This document shows positions 52,901-60,414 of a stretch of DNA of 64,000 nucleotides, in pieces (position 1 is the stretch's first letter; every line of letters starts with the position of its first letter). The DNA comes from Myxococcales bacterium (GTDB lineage: Bacteria; Myxococcota; Myxococcia; Myxococcales; Myxococcaceae). Made by a program: the position numbers and the translations under genes. The notes beneath the pieces were generated by a model. The model did not search any database and had not been told where the DNA came from. It saw only the letters and a program-made list of their open reading frames with translations. Where the stretch lies: positions 52,390 through 116,389 of the forward strand of contig JAUXRI010000287.1 in the NCBI GenBank assembly GCA_030681895.1, in the 5' to 3' direction.

Positions 52901-53114
52901 CGACCTCAACGGCAACATGCTGGCGCCGAACGAGTCGTGCTTCGAGCCCGGGTTGCCTGACGCAGGGCCCGCGTACCGACTGCGGGCAGGCGCGCGGTGT
53001 GTCGACCGCGGCGCCATCAGTACCCGCGCCGATGGAACGCCGGTGTTGCTCGACATCGACGGCCGGCCACGTGACGGCGGCGCAGGTCCCGACATCGGGT
53101 GTTCGGAGCGCTGA
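49917..53114 (+). CDS. Giant Cys-rich lipoprotein with beta-helix-like C-terminal half
   Basis: The 1065-residue protein has a lipoprotein signal (VVLLFVAASLSASCVTKAP). Residues ~25-430 are a run of Cys-rich units of about 25-30 residues (CLLNSDCESPLVCAFRRC, CERDTDCVNAMSCGVDGIC), similar to the Cys-rich N-terminal regions of myxobacterial surface proteins, with an interspersed DAG-rich linker. The second half (~445-1060) is a regular array of short V/L strands and turns (VSLVGGYKVC, LRSVTLVVQGPSLEAALVTG) typical of a right-handed parallel beta-helix, ending near DIDGRPRDGGAGPDIGCSE. The whole fits a long surface fibre. GGGGGAG just before ATG 49917 serves as a tight SD. Function unknown. Confidence 0.85.
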   Translation: MRVVLLFVAASLSASCVTKAPVPSALAEGCLLNSDCESPLVCAFRRCHSACETSRDCPAGLHCRPADRPFNVCLLPDEVRCERDTDCVNAMSCGVDGICRSACTSALACLPEQLCVQGVCADGVELINGTLPIVIDAGFGCTRNSECPVGELCARGVCIAECVNSRDCPVGATCVGGRCLGGRCALHSDCPPGQRCSPVGWCAPECVEPRDCPSGLSCVNAVCTTPTPDAGPVADAGAGADGGLDGGAVVTDAGAPDAGPRCVLNGECGAGRWCDEGTCAPSCTTSPCTGGRVCDARVGTCVRSCAQGCGLASVCDTSPDAGVDGGIGACLRTCDGSFRCGFGQVCRAGLCAPECVSASDCRNAHATCSLGQCVFDGTCDDDRDCAATDLCRMGRCSPRPTAMVDAGGGQPPSYACAEPCDCRLGEWCSRGRCLPDAVPTWYFARDAGGDGRSTSTPAGTPFDALADAGIGEVLALREGDTWPRTGSVDLKSRVSLVGGYKVCTPQRWVRGDSLTTTLALTSGSVRANAVTDASLRSVTLVVQGPSLEAALVTGASTNGLWLEHVRGRTLSPGAANPGPGVLVSCTACPDLRVSDLTYLTSEAPGSTTGLLRLTGGSGTFSRLVLEAQPPIPANSSLGIGVDGPTGPMRFEDVTLGEPGGRFQPVGISISNCQSGAVTLERATVAWPTAATTSVNGVVVLECDVALRDVRLEGGSGPFPPSVTGMSLTRTGGTLERVTVRPPVTSTAFTGIDVSAARPLTLRDTRVDASIVGPCAGIVVDFVAQGPVLLERVSSFVSGTANPNVALVLRNVPPQVGVRVVDSDLEATSSGFFCSRRAIAVQLVGAAATIERSRLRAWSSASPVAADVGATATLGLFASHLWTGANVSFSGCSTNEKAAALVLAGAARIGSSTLDGDGSEFQQEPSSAIACDATSTSLDVSSSILGGGRAQGPWLLNGPCPTTSWRNTWFWFDRLSSGVRPTDAVLQIVQADAGVFDLNGNMLAPNESCFEPGLPDAGPAYRLRAGARCVDRGAISTRADGTPVLLDIDGRPRDGGAGPDIGCSER

Positions 53115-53145
53115 GGTCGAGTGCGTGGCTGGTGCCGGGGTGACG

Positions 53146-54156
53146 TCAGTCCTTCCGGAGCCACCCGACGAAGGAGCTGAACGCCGACGCGCGCTCCTGC
53201 TCTTCGGCCGACATCGGCGGGCTGCCGTGCTTCGCGTAGCACTCGCCGCACTCGGTGCCGCGCGCGGTGGGCTGGGCGCTGGCGAAGGGCTTGCGCTGGT
53301 TGCACGAGGTGCAGAGGAAGCTGACGTCCTCTGGTGGTTTGGCCGGCGCCTGGCGCGTCACGGTGAAGATGTCGCGCGCGTCGAGGTAGGTGCCCTTGCA
53401 GGTGCGGCACGCCTCGACGGCGACACCGGCGGTGAGCTCGGCGTTGAGCAGGGGGATGAAGCAGCGCGGGCAGTAGCGGTCAGAGCCGCGCATCGACTTG
53501 ATGACGCTGCGGCCGGTGGCGATCTCGAGCTCTCCGGAGTCGAACCACGCGCCGCCACAGTTGTGGCATCGGTCGAGCTCGACGTCGATGCCAGGGTTTC
53601 GCGACTGAATCATGAAGGGCCGCATGGGTGTATTGCATTGCGGGCACTCCATCTCGGTCGGCAGGTCGTGGGATTCGCCGGCGCCCGCGACGCTGTGAGC
53701 GATACCGCGCAGGCCGGCAGACTCGAGCGGCTGGGGGCCGGTGGGCGCCGCGGGACCGCTCATCGAGTCGAGCCACGACATCACGTCGTCCTTCACCTCG
53801 GCCTCGGAGCGTGGCGGCGGCGCGGGCTGCGACAGCGTCTGCACGCGGAGCTGCTTGCCGCCGTTGAGGGCGACCAGCTCGCCAGCGTCGAGGAAGACGC
53901 CGCGGCAGGTGGTGCACACCTCGACCTGCAGGCCGCCGAGCTCCACGGAGCGCATCGGGATGTGACAGGTGGCACAGCGGCGGGCGGTGACCGTGGCTTC
54001 GTCGAGCTTGCCGACGAGCTTGCGGCCGAGCACCTGCTCCAGCTCGGCCGGGTCGAACCAGAGGCCGTTGCAGAACGGGCAGCGGTCGAGCTCGACGTGG
54101 CCTGCCTGGAAGGGGTTCATCGGGGCGGTGCAGCTGGGACAGGAACGCTGGGTCAT
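53146..54156 (-). CDS. Multi-zinc-ribbon (zf-TFIIB type) protein
   Basis: The 336-residue protein holds a series of TFIIB-like zinc ribbons, each C-x2-C ... C-x2-C with the signature LDRCPFCNGLWFDPAELE. The first four start at about residues 6, 61, 169 and 230 (CPSCTAPM, CATCHIPM, CPQCNTPM, CPRCFIPL). A final CTSCNQRK...CGECY ribbon closes the protein. The spacing shows duplication of a two-ribbon unit. The linker with Pro/Ala and Trp (DDVMSWLDSMSG) suggests a flexible joint. Zinc ribbons of this kind bind nucleic acid or proteins; no catalytic domain is present. It borders the low-GC island on the island's left side. Confidence 0.85.
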   Translation of the reverse strand: MTQRSCPSCTAPMNPFQAGHVELDRCPFCNGLWFDPAELEQVLGRKLVGKLDEATVTARRCATCHIPMRSVELGGLQVEVCTTCRGVFLDAGELVALNGGKQLRVQTLSQPAPPPRSEAEVKDDVMSWLDSMSGPAAPTGPQPLESAGLRGIAHSVAGAGESHDLPTEMECPQCNTPMRPFMIQSRNPGIDVELDRCHNCGGAWFDSGELEIATGRSVIKSMRGSDRYCPRCFIPLLNAELTAGVAVEACRTCKGTYLDARDIFTVTRQAPAKPPEDVSFLCTSCNQRKPFASAQPTARGTECGECYAKHGSPPMSAEEQERASAFSSFVGWLRKD

Positions 54157-54212
54157 CGCGTCAGCCTACCGCATGCTCCACGAACGTCGTCAGCGTGCTC
54201 GTGTGGAGCGGT

Positions 54213-54365
54213 TCACGTCTTCGCCTTGCGCTGTGCGCGGGCGGCGGCCTTGCGAACTGCGGTGAATACTTCACCGGGAGTGGCCCAATCAGCCGCGCGT
54301 TCGGCAGCGAGCCCGCGTCAAGCCGGAGACGGTCTCGCGCTCGATGGACCAGCGACTTGATCACA
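54213..54365 (-). pseudogene. Frameshifted small reading frame directly after the OLD nuclease gene
   Basis: A GTG at 54365 overlaps the stop of the nuclease gene (GTGA), suggesting a coupled second gene. The first frame reads IKSLVHRARDRLRLDAG and then becomes unlikely. One base off, the second frame reads LAAERAADWATPGEVFTAVR and KAAARAQRKAKT to a stop at 54213-54215. A one-base insertion near 54315 would join them into a ~50-residue basic helical protein. It may be a decayed partner of the nuclease, or a chance pattern. Evidence is weak. Confidence 0.3.
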
Positions 54366-56061
54366 TCGGAATCCCCTTGCGAGCCGAATTGACAAACCAA
54401 CGACGCATACCGCCAACGAAAGACCAGACATCACCGTCCGTCGGCTTCACGAAACCGGGCGAATCGGGGTCCGAACCCATCTTCTCGAAAACGCTGATTA
54501 GCCAAGCCGGTGTGTGGCCAGTGACTCCCAGATTCTTCAGCCAAGACTCAAGCTCGCCACCGGGGACTATGAATACTCCGTACTCTCTTAGCTGAGCCAA
54601 GAGCAACTCGGCGGTCTCCTTCTCAGCAGCCCCGAGAATCTCGACTCCGCCAGCGCGCTTCATGTCCATACCCGTTCTCTTGAATGCACCATTGATATCT
54701 GACCGAAGGACAGCTAGCGAGTTCCTCGCGATTTCGGGAATCCCCGCGGCCGAGAGCAGGTTGGTCCAAACAACTCCGCCCTCCTTCAACGCGTCAACAT
54801 CAACAACGCCAGCTGTCGGGATTCCGAGACGCCTCAATGGATCAACAATGACATGCACGGTCTGCTTGTTTTGTGCATTGAGGAAGAGACAACCGGGAAT
54901 AGCAAATTCCGGCTTGAAGCGAAGTAGCCGCTCATTGACCTCCTGATAGAATGCACGATCAGCGTCAGATTCGGTGACGACGACTGACTCAGCGAACAAG
55001 CCGCTCAACACGCCTGTCGAGCGCAGAAGAGGGTTCCTCATCAGCGTCAACAACTCATCGCTACCCAACAGTCGCGCCGTGGCCGTGCGGTCCCGGAAGG
55101 TCAGCCGGACAACGGTGACCGGAGTCCCAGAGTGAATACAGCCCATCAGGAAGGCGGCGCTGTGAGTTGATACAAACACCCGCTTCTGACTACGAGCCGC
55201 GGCACGCGCGATTTCGTATCCCAGTTTCTGAGCCAGAGCGGGATGGAGAAACGCTTCCGGTTCGTCAATCAACATGATCCGGGGATCACCAGCAACGAGT
55301 TGCGTGATTATCCCCACAAATGCCTTTACACCATCACTGGCACTCTCGATCAGCGACGCCCGTTCGTGGAACTGCCGAGCGTCACTATGGATTCCGACCT
55401 CCTCGATCTCCGTTGCTGGCGCACTGGAGGAGAGGCGAATGCGGAGACTACCTAGATTTGTCGGGTCGACCACAAAGTGCTCGCCGAATGCGTCGAATAC
55501 AATACGTCGAACTTCCATTCGCCTTGCTTCGTCGCGAAGAAGAACTTGGAGGCTCGAGGTCGGCGGTCGAAGGAGATCACCCGCCGATTGCGGATTAACC
55601 AACGCGACGCGACTGTGTGCATCGAGTTTCAGAGTTCGGCTCGAGAGAAACTCTCTGCAGAACGCGTGAGGGTCTGATTCCGGAAGCTGAAGGACCCGAT
55701 TGAGATTGCCGACCTGTAGCGGACGATGGTTGAGAATGATGGTTCCGCTCGAAGGCACCTCGCCGGCATACTCGGCTGGTAGTAGCGACGAGATCGTTTC
55801 TGCCGCTTCCTCCACGGATAGCCCAGAAAAGACAACTTTGTCGAGGAGGGCCTCGGACCCGGCGGCCCGTCCCGTCCGGCACCATTGCTCAATCTCAGTC
55901 AGAACTCGGCTCTTGCCTGCGTTGTTAGGGCCGACAAAAACAGTCACAGGCGCAACCGGGTCGACGACGCAATTGAGTCCTGGACCGCGACCAGCTTTAA
56001 GCCGCATGAATGAGATCAAGTAAACCCTCTCTGGCAATACCGACGCAAACAACTCAGCCAC
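54361..56061 (-). CDS. OLD-family ATPase/TOPRIM nuclease, probable phage-defence gene
   Basis: The 566-residue protein joins an ABC/SMC-like ATPase to a TOPRIM domain. Walker A is GPNNAGKS (44-51), a signature-like stretch is ESASDGVKAFVGI (~239-251), Walker B is RIMLIDEPEAFLHP (261-274) and the switch histidine lies in VSTHS (H300). The TOPRIM part has VVVTESDADRAFYQEVNERL (catalytic-type E364) and VVDVDALKEGG (D421, D423). OLD proteins such as phage P2 Old and GajA are nucleases that act in anti-phage defence. No UvrD-type helicase (GajB) gene or retron is present, so this is a solitary type. Start GTG 56061 is likely; ATG 56007 is an alternative. Its base composition is unlike that of its neighbours. 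Confidence 0.88.
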   Translation of the reverse strand: MAELFASVLPERVYLISFMRLKAGRGPGLNCVVDPVAPVTVFVGPNNAGKSRVLTEIEQWCRTGRAAGSEALLDKVVFSGLSVEEAAETISSLLPAEYAGEVPSSGTIILNHRPLQVGNLNRVLQLPESDPHAFCREFLSSRTLKLDAHSRVALVNPQSAGDLLRPPTSSLQVLLRDEARRMEVRRIVFDAFGEHFVVDPTNLGSLRIRLSSSAPATEIEEVGIHSDARQFHERASLIESASDGVKAFVGIITQLVAGDPRIMLIDEPEAFLHPALAQKLGYEIARAAARSQKRVFVSTHSAAFLMGCIHSGTPVTVVRLTFRDRTATARLLGSDELLTLMRNPLLRSTGVLSGLFAESVVVTESDADRAFYQEVNERLLRFKPEFAIPGCLFLNAQNKQTVHVIVDPLRRLGIPTAGVVDVDALKEGGVVWTNLLSAAGIPEIARNSLAVLRSDINGAFKRTGMDMKRAGGVEILGAAEKETAELLLAQLREYGVFIVPGGELESWLKNLGVTGHTPAWLISVFEKMGSDPDSPGFVKPTDGDVWSFVGGMRRWFVNSARKGIPM

Positions 56062-56293
56062 CCAAAGTCAAAAGCAACTGACGGATAGAGAATAGAGCGT
56101 AAGACAAGTATGCCGTCGAGTGCATCTGACGGACTCAAATCCCTTGGTTAGGCGGCGTCGGCAAGCGACGAATCGGCAATCTGCCACTGGCTAGGGACTC
56201 TGCGTAGTCGGCATTTCCTTGTTCGCTCCTGGGGCGTCGGCTCCAGATTCTGTCGTTTGAGGCAACTTGCGGGGAAGCTTCTGAATCCAGTCC
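56062..56293. other. 232-bp AT-richer gap upstream of the OLD gene
   Basis: The gap separates the divergent OLD nuclease and TIGR02996 genes and should contain both promoters. It keeps the lower GC of the island up to about 56290. No clear -35/-10 pair, operator palindrome or tRNA was recognised. The word GGACTCAAATCC resembles a tRNA-Leu anticodon arm but is one base short and has no other arms. Confidence 0.5.
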
Positions 56294-58651
56294 ATGACCA
56301 CGCCCGCCGACCTCGCCATCGATGCGCTGAACCGCCGCAACCTTCGTGAGGCCATGAGGTCCGCGCTCGTCTGGTGGCGGCGCGCTCCCCTGCCCCGGCT
56401 GGCCGAGCTCATCGTCGCGCTCGAGGCGCTCACCCCCGAGGCAGAACGTGACGGCGTCTCGGCCCGGCTCCTCACCGTCATCGCTGGCGGAAACAGCGTG
56501 AAGAGCCGCGCCACCGTCGAAGCGCTCGGCGACGGCCCGGCCGACCCTCGGCTCACCGACTTCCTCATCCACCTCATCGGCGCGCCGCCCTTCGACGTCT
56601 CCGCCGGCAACCCCGAGGCCTTCATTCGCGCCGTCGTCGAGCTGCTGCTCCGTCAGCCGGACCCGCGCGTGCTCCCCTGGAGGAACACCCTCCCCGCGTT
56701 CCTCGACGCGCACCGGGGCTCGCGACGCGGGCAGCTGAGCGCCGACGAAATCGCCACCATCACCCGCATCGTCTCGTCGCTGCCTCCTTCACGCCCACCG
56801 AAGCCCAACGACGACCCGCAGGTCGACGCGTTCGCACAGGCGCTCGAGCCGCTCCAACGCCTGCAGTCCTCCGGCACCGAGGCGCGCGCGCGACTCTTCG
56901 CCGACGTGGTGGAGCACTTCGACGACGCGCGGCTGCAGGTGTACGCCGACTTCCTCTCGGAGCAGGGCGAACCCCAGGGTGAGCTCATCGCGCGAATGAT
57001 GGCAGGCGAGAATGACGGGCTCGAAACACTCCAGCGCGCTTCGCGGCCCCGCTGCTTCGGCTCGGCCAGGCTCGAGTGGGACAGGGGCCTGCCCATCAAG
57101 GCGCTCTTCGCCGACCGTGACGGCATTCGCAGCGGCACCTGGGGCCCCGAGCTCGAGTGGGGCACCCTGCGCGAAGCCGACGTCATTCCGCTCGACGGCT
57201 GTCACGCCGAGCGCCTCGAGACGCTCCACGTCGGCGCGACGTACGTGAAGGACCTCGCCCGTCGCACGCAGCCGTTGTCTGTGAAGACGCTCATTCTCGG
57301 CAACGTCACCGAGGGCACGCTCGCGGCATGGAAGAAGGTGTCGTCGCTCACTTCGCTCGAGCGCGTCGTCGTCACCAGCGTCGACGACGTCGAAGGCCTC
57401 CTCGGCTTCCTCGGTACGCCGACCGGCCAGCGCGTGACGTCGCTCGAGGTGAAGGGCGCCTACGTTCGCGCGCTGGTGCTGACCGGGGCCGCGGAGCTGT
57501 TCCGCGCGTCGAAGCGGCTCGAGACGATTTCGGTTCCAGCGCTCTCGCTCTCACGCAGCGGCACGCTCGAGGTGACGCTCTCCAACGCGGCAAACACACG
57601 ACAGCTCGTGAAGGACCTGAGCCAGGTGAAGCGCCCGCTGTGTGAACTCGTGGTGCTCAAGGGCCCCGACGCGCTCACGAAAGACGCTGCGCTCCGTTCG
57701 CTCGGCGCACGCGTCGAGGTGAAGACCGAGTCGTCGACGCTGCTCACGAAGGCGACGCTCACCACCGCTGGAGGACACCTCGTGCTGACGCCAGACGCGG
57801 GTGTCGTCTTCGATGCGTCGGCGGTCGAGGTCGCGCTCACACAACAGCGGCCGTCGACGCTCGAGCTCTCGGGCGGCGTCGACTTTCGAGAAGCCGCGGC
57901 CCTCTGGACACTCGCCCTGGCCGCAGGAGTCGAGCGGCTCACCTTGAAGCGCACCCATGGCGAACACCACATCGAGCGCGGGCCGCACCAGTATTGGTAC
58001 TTCGCGCCATTCACGGTGACGCTCTCTCGAGAGCACTCTTCATGGGAACTCGGTGCCGGCGCAAAGGAGCTGCTCCCCATCGCCGTCGCCGGACTCCCGC
58101 GCGTGACGACCGCCACCCTTTACGTCGCCGGCGCGCTCGTCGACTCGCTGCCGCAGCTGACCGCGATGCTCCGCGACCACGCTGCCGCAGTCACCGTCAC
58201 CACCGTCGACCCGGCCTCGGAGTGGACGCCGAAGTTCATCAAGGCCCGCAAACACCTCGAGCTGCGCGCCCGAATGGACGCGGCGGTGCTCCGGCCGTCG
58301 ACGCTCGAGGCGCTGCTCGCGCTCCACCCGAAGACCGGGTCGGTGACCGTCTTCCAGCAGACCATCGACGTCGTGCCGTGGCTCGAGTGGGTACGGAACC
58401 GGAAGCTCCCGCTCGACTTCAGGCTGGCGAACTCGCGCCCCGATGGACCGATTCGACTCTGGTGGGAAGACGGGCTGCGCGTCTCGCTCACGCTTCGACA
58501 TGACCTGATCCGCACGCTCCCCGCGGCGCTCTTCGACGTGCCTGCGCGCGCCATCGACCACCTCGAGCTCGTGCACTACGAGGCGATTCCGTCGGCGTGG
58601 CTCGAGGTCGCGAAGCACGTGGCGAAGAAGCACACGTCACGCCGCCCGTAA
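56294..58651 (+). CDS. Large protein with TIGR02996 repeat-companion domain
   Basis: The 785-residue protein has near residue 215-235 the block LQVYADFLSEQGEPQGELIA, which matches the TIGR02996 repeat-companion signature (YADwLeerGd.rgel). That domain is frequent in Planctomycetes and Myxococcota, usually N-terminal to leucine-rich-like repeats. The downstream sequence (LETLHVGATYVKDLARRTQP, VKTLILGNVTEGTLAAWKKV, RVTSLEVKGAY) indeed looks like irregular LRR-type strand/helix repeats. There is no signal peptide. The role is unknown; such proteins are thought to bind other proteins. The SD is poor: GGGGAA lies 18 bases before ATG. The start abuts the island edge, so its original promoter may have been replaced. 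Confidence 0.78.
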   Translation: MTTPADLAIDALNRRNLREAMRSALVWWRRAPLPRLAELIVALEALTPEAERDGVSARLLTVIAGGNSVKSRATVEALGDGPADPRLTDFLIHLIGAPPFDVSAGNPEAFIRAVVELLLRQPDPRVLPWRNTLPAFLDAHRGSRRGQLSADEIATITRIVSSLPPSRPPKPNDDPQVDAFAQALEPLQRLQSSGTEARARLFADVVEHFDDARLQVYADFLSEQGEPQGELIARMMAGENDGLETLQRASRPRCFGSARLEWDRGLPIKALFADRDGIRSGTWGPELEWGTLREADVIPLDGCHAERLETLHVGATYVKDLARRTQPLSVKTLILGNVTEGTLAAWKKVSSLTSLERVVVTSVDDVEGLLGFLGTPTGQRVTSLEVKGAYVRALVLTGAAELFRASKRLETISVPALSLSRSGTLEVTLSNAANTRQLVKDLSQVKRPLCELVVLKGPDALTKDAALRSLGARVEVKTESSTLLTKATLTTAGGHLVLTPDAGVVFDASAVEVALTQQRPSTLELSGGVDFREAAALWTLALAAGVERLTLKRTHGEHHIERGPHQYWYFAPFTVTLSREHSSWELGAGAKELLPIAVAGLPRVTTATLYVAGALVDSLPQLTAMLRDHAAAVTVTTVDPASEWTPKFIKARKHLELRARMDAAVLRPSTLEALLALHPKTGSVTVFQQTIDVVPWLEWVRNRKLPLDFRLANSRPDGPIRLWWEDGLRVSLTLRHDLIRTLPAALFDVPARAIDHLELVHYEAIPSAWLEVAKHVAKKHTSRRP

Positions 58652-58723
58652 TTCGGCCCAGCCTGTAAAACCGGCAGGCAAACCGTCACTGATTCGTGTC
58701 GCTCCACCCGGCGATACATCGGC

Positions 58724-59452
58724 ATGCGCGTTCTTGCCGGCACCCGCCCTCCACCCCACCTGGGCGGCCAACCGAAACCTCAGCGTGACAGCGCGACCAT
58801 TCGCATCGTCTCGTTCAATGACGACTTCGTCGACGACAAGACCGACCTGTCCAGAATCCACGGCGGCGTGGTGATGGTGCAGGAAGCGAAGAACGTGAAC
58901 GTGCGCAAAGAGGTCAACCGCTCCGAGTACAACGTCTTCCAGAACCGCGACGACAAGCCGCACGCGGGCTCGGCGATGTACTGGAAGAAGGACCGCTTCA
59001 AGGTCCTCGACAAGGGTCAGAAGCTGCTCGCGAAGCGCGACGGCCCTGGCGACGACATGCTCGACCGCCACGTCACGTGGACGGACATGAAGGTGAAGGG
59101 AAAGGACGTGAAGGTGCGCATGGCGTCAGCGCATCGCCCTCCCGGCGACGAGAAAGACGAGTGGCCCGAGTTCGACCGCAACCTCGCCGCGTTCGCCAGG
59201 AAGGCGCGCCGCGACAACATCCCCGTCGTCATCGGGATGGATGCGAACTTTCCGCGTGAGAACCGCGCCGCAGCGATTCGCCGGCTCGAGAAGCTGACCG
59301 GGCTCGAGTGGCATGGTCCGAAGGGCTCCATCGATGGGTTCCTCGCGAGCCCGAACGTGCGCTTCAACGCCGCGCCGCACACGGAGCACGACCGGTTCAG
59401 CGACCATGACCCCGTTGCAGCCAGCATCACCGTGCTCGAGCCGCGGAGCTGA
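58724..59452 (+). CDS. Endonuclease/exonuclease/phosphatase (EEP) fold protein
   Basis: The 242-residue protein shows EEP-superfamily motifs in order: IRIVSFNDDF (first strand with Asn), VMVQEAKN (metal-binding Glu), ASAHRPPGD (His), VVIGMDANF (D-x-N) and FSDHDPVAASI (the S-D-H catalytic end). All catalytic positions are present. The family covers DNases, phosphodiesterases and phosphatases; the substrate cannot be assigned. No signal peptide is obvious. The length is slightly short for the family (~250-300). Confidence 0.85.
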   Translation: MRVLAGTRPPPHLGGQPKPQRDSATIRIVSFNDDFVDDKTDLSRIHGGVVMVQEAKNVNVRKEVNRSEYNVFQNRDDKPHAGSAMYWKKDRFKVLDKGQKLLAKRDGPGDDMLDRHVTWTDMKVKGKDVKVRMASAHRPPGDEKDEWPEFDRNLAAFARKARRDNIPVVIGMDANFPRENRAAAIRRLEKLTGLEWHGPKGSIDGFLASPNVRFNAAPHTEHDRFSDHDPVAASITVLEPRS

Positions 59453-59520
59453 TTCAGCCTGAGCGTGAGTCGCCAGGTGGCATGCGCCGACGCAAACCGT
59501 GCCATCTTCGCTTTGCGCGC

Positions 59521-60414
59521 ATGAACACCTTCACACCCTCGTGGGACGACCTTCGGATGTTGCTCGCCGTGCACCGAGACCGGAGCTTTCTGCTCGCGGC
59601 GCGAACGCTCGGCGTGGCGACCTCGACCGTGTCGCGCCGCATCGAGGCGCTCGAGAAGTCGGTCGGCCGGCCGCTCGTCCATCGCGGCAATGATGGCACC
59701 CGGCTCGACCCCGACGCGCTCCGGCTCGTGGCGCTCGGTGAGGCGTTCGAGCTCGGCCTCGAGGCGCTCCGCCGCGACGGCAGTGACGCCAGCGACGACG
59801 CGGTGACAGGCACCGTTCGGCTCTCGATGAGCGAGGGCTTCGTTCGACCGGTGACGCAGGTGATGGCGCGGCTCCGCGTGAAGCACCCGTCGCTCGCCGT
59901 GGAGCTCATGTCCGAATCACGAATGGTCGACCTCGCGCGGCACGAGGCCGACATCGGCGTGCGCCTCTCGAAGACGAACTCGGCCGCGGTGATTTCACGA
60001 TTCATGGGTCGCGCGCGGCCCGCGCTGTTCGCATCGCGTGACTACGTGCAACGACGGCTGCCCGGCGCGCGGCTCTCGCGTGACGCGGCCGCACTTCAAG
60101 ACTGGGTGGGCTTCGACGCATCACTCGAGCGGCTGCCTCAGGAGCGGTGGATGCGGGCGTACGGCGCGAAGAACTTCGTCTTTCGCAGCAACGCGAGCAT
60201 CGCCATCGAGCAGGCCGTGGTGTCGGGCATCGGCGTCGGGTTGTTGATGGAAGGGCACGCCACGTCGCAGCCGTCGCTGGTGCAGCTCGAGGTGGAAGAC
60301 GCGCCGCCATCAGTCGAGGTGTACCTGGCGTTTCATCGCGACTCGAAGAAGACCCCGCGCGTTCGCACGGTGGTGCGCGAGCTCGAGGCCGAGTTTCGCC
60401 GGTTGGCGGGTTGA
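59521..60414 (+). CDS. LysR-family transcriptional regulator
   Basis: The 297-residue protein has the LysR winged helix-turn-helix at its N-terminus (LRMLLAVHRDRSFLLAARTL, GVATSTVSRRIEALEKSVGR) and the two-lobed effector-binding domain (GTVRLSMSEGFVRP, EADIGVRLS, VSGIGVGLLMEG). ATG 59521 is preferred over an in-frame upstream start at 59482 that would add 13 basic residues. The family usually controls a divergent gene, but here the neighbouring enzyme gene is convergent: the two stop codons touch. The regulated gene is therefore not evident. Confidence 0.93.
   Translation: MNTFTPSWDDLRMLLAVHRDRSFLLAARTLGVATSTVSRRIEALEKSVGRPLVHRGNDGTRLDPDALRLVALGEAFELGLEALRRDGSDASDDAVTGTVRLSMSEGFVRPVTQVMARLRVKHPSLAVELMSESRMVDLARHEADIGVRLSKTNSAAVISRFMGRARPALFASRDYVQRRLPGARLSRDAAALQDWVGFDASLERLPQERWMRAYGAKNFVFRSNASIAIEQAVVSGIGVGLLMEGHATSQPSLVQLEVEDAPPSVEVYLAFHRDSKKTPRVRTVVRELEAEFRRLAG

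Larger units (their letters stand above)
54213..56290. mobile_element. Low-GC island carrying the OLD nuclease gene
   Basis: Between the zinc-ribbon gene and the TIGR02996 gene, base composition drops clearly below the flanks by eye (more AT at third codon positions, frequent TTG, AGA, GTT). Codon use differs from every other gene in the window. This points to horizontal transfer. No integrase, transposase, terminal repeat, tRNA or target-site duplication was found, so the boundaries are approximate. Confidence 0.6.

Noticed and set aside
54161..54400. Full 79-codon minus-strand frame after the OLD nuclease
   Set aside because: Its second half (ARPPPAHSARRRREP) looks like a shadow. The alternative frame in the same place is more protein-like, so a frameshifted remnant was reported instead.
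56130..56160. GGACTCAAATCC resembling a tRNA-Leu anticodon arm at the island edge
   Set aside because: The loop is one base short and no other arms are present, so it does not mark a tRNA attachment site.
56191..56295. 34-codon minus-strand frame MDWIQKLPRKLPQ... divergent from the TIGR02996 gene
   Set aside because: It overlaps the start codon of the larger gene, has no ribosome site, and its codon use does not show a clear coding bias.
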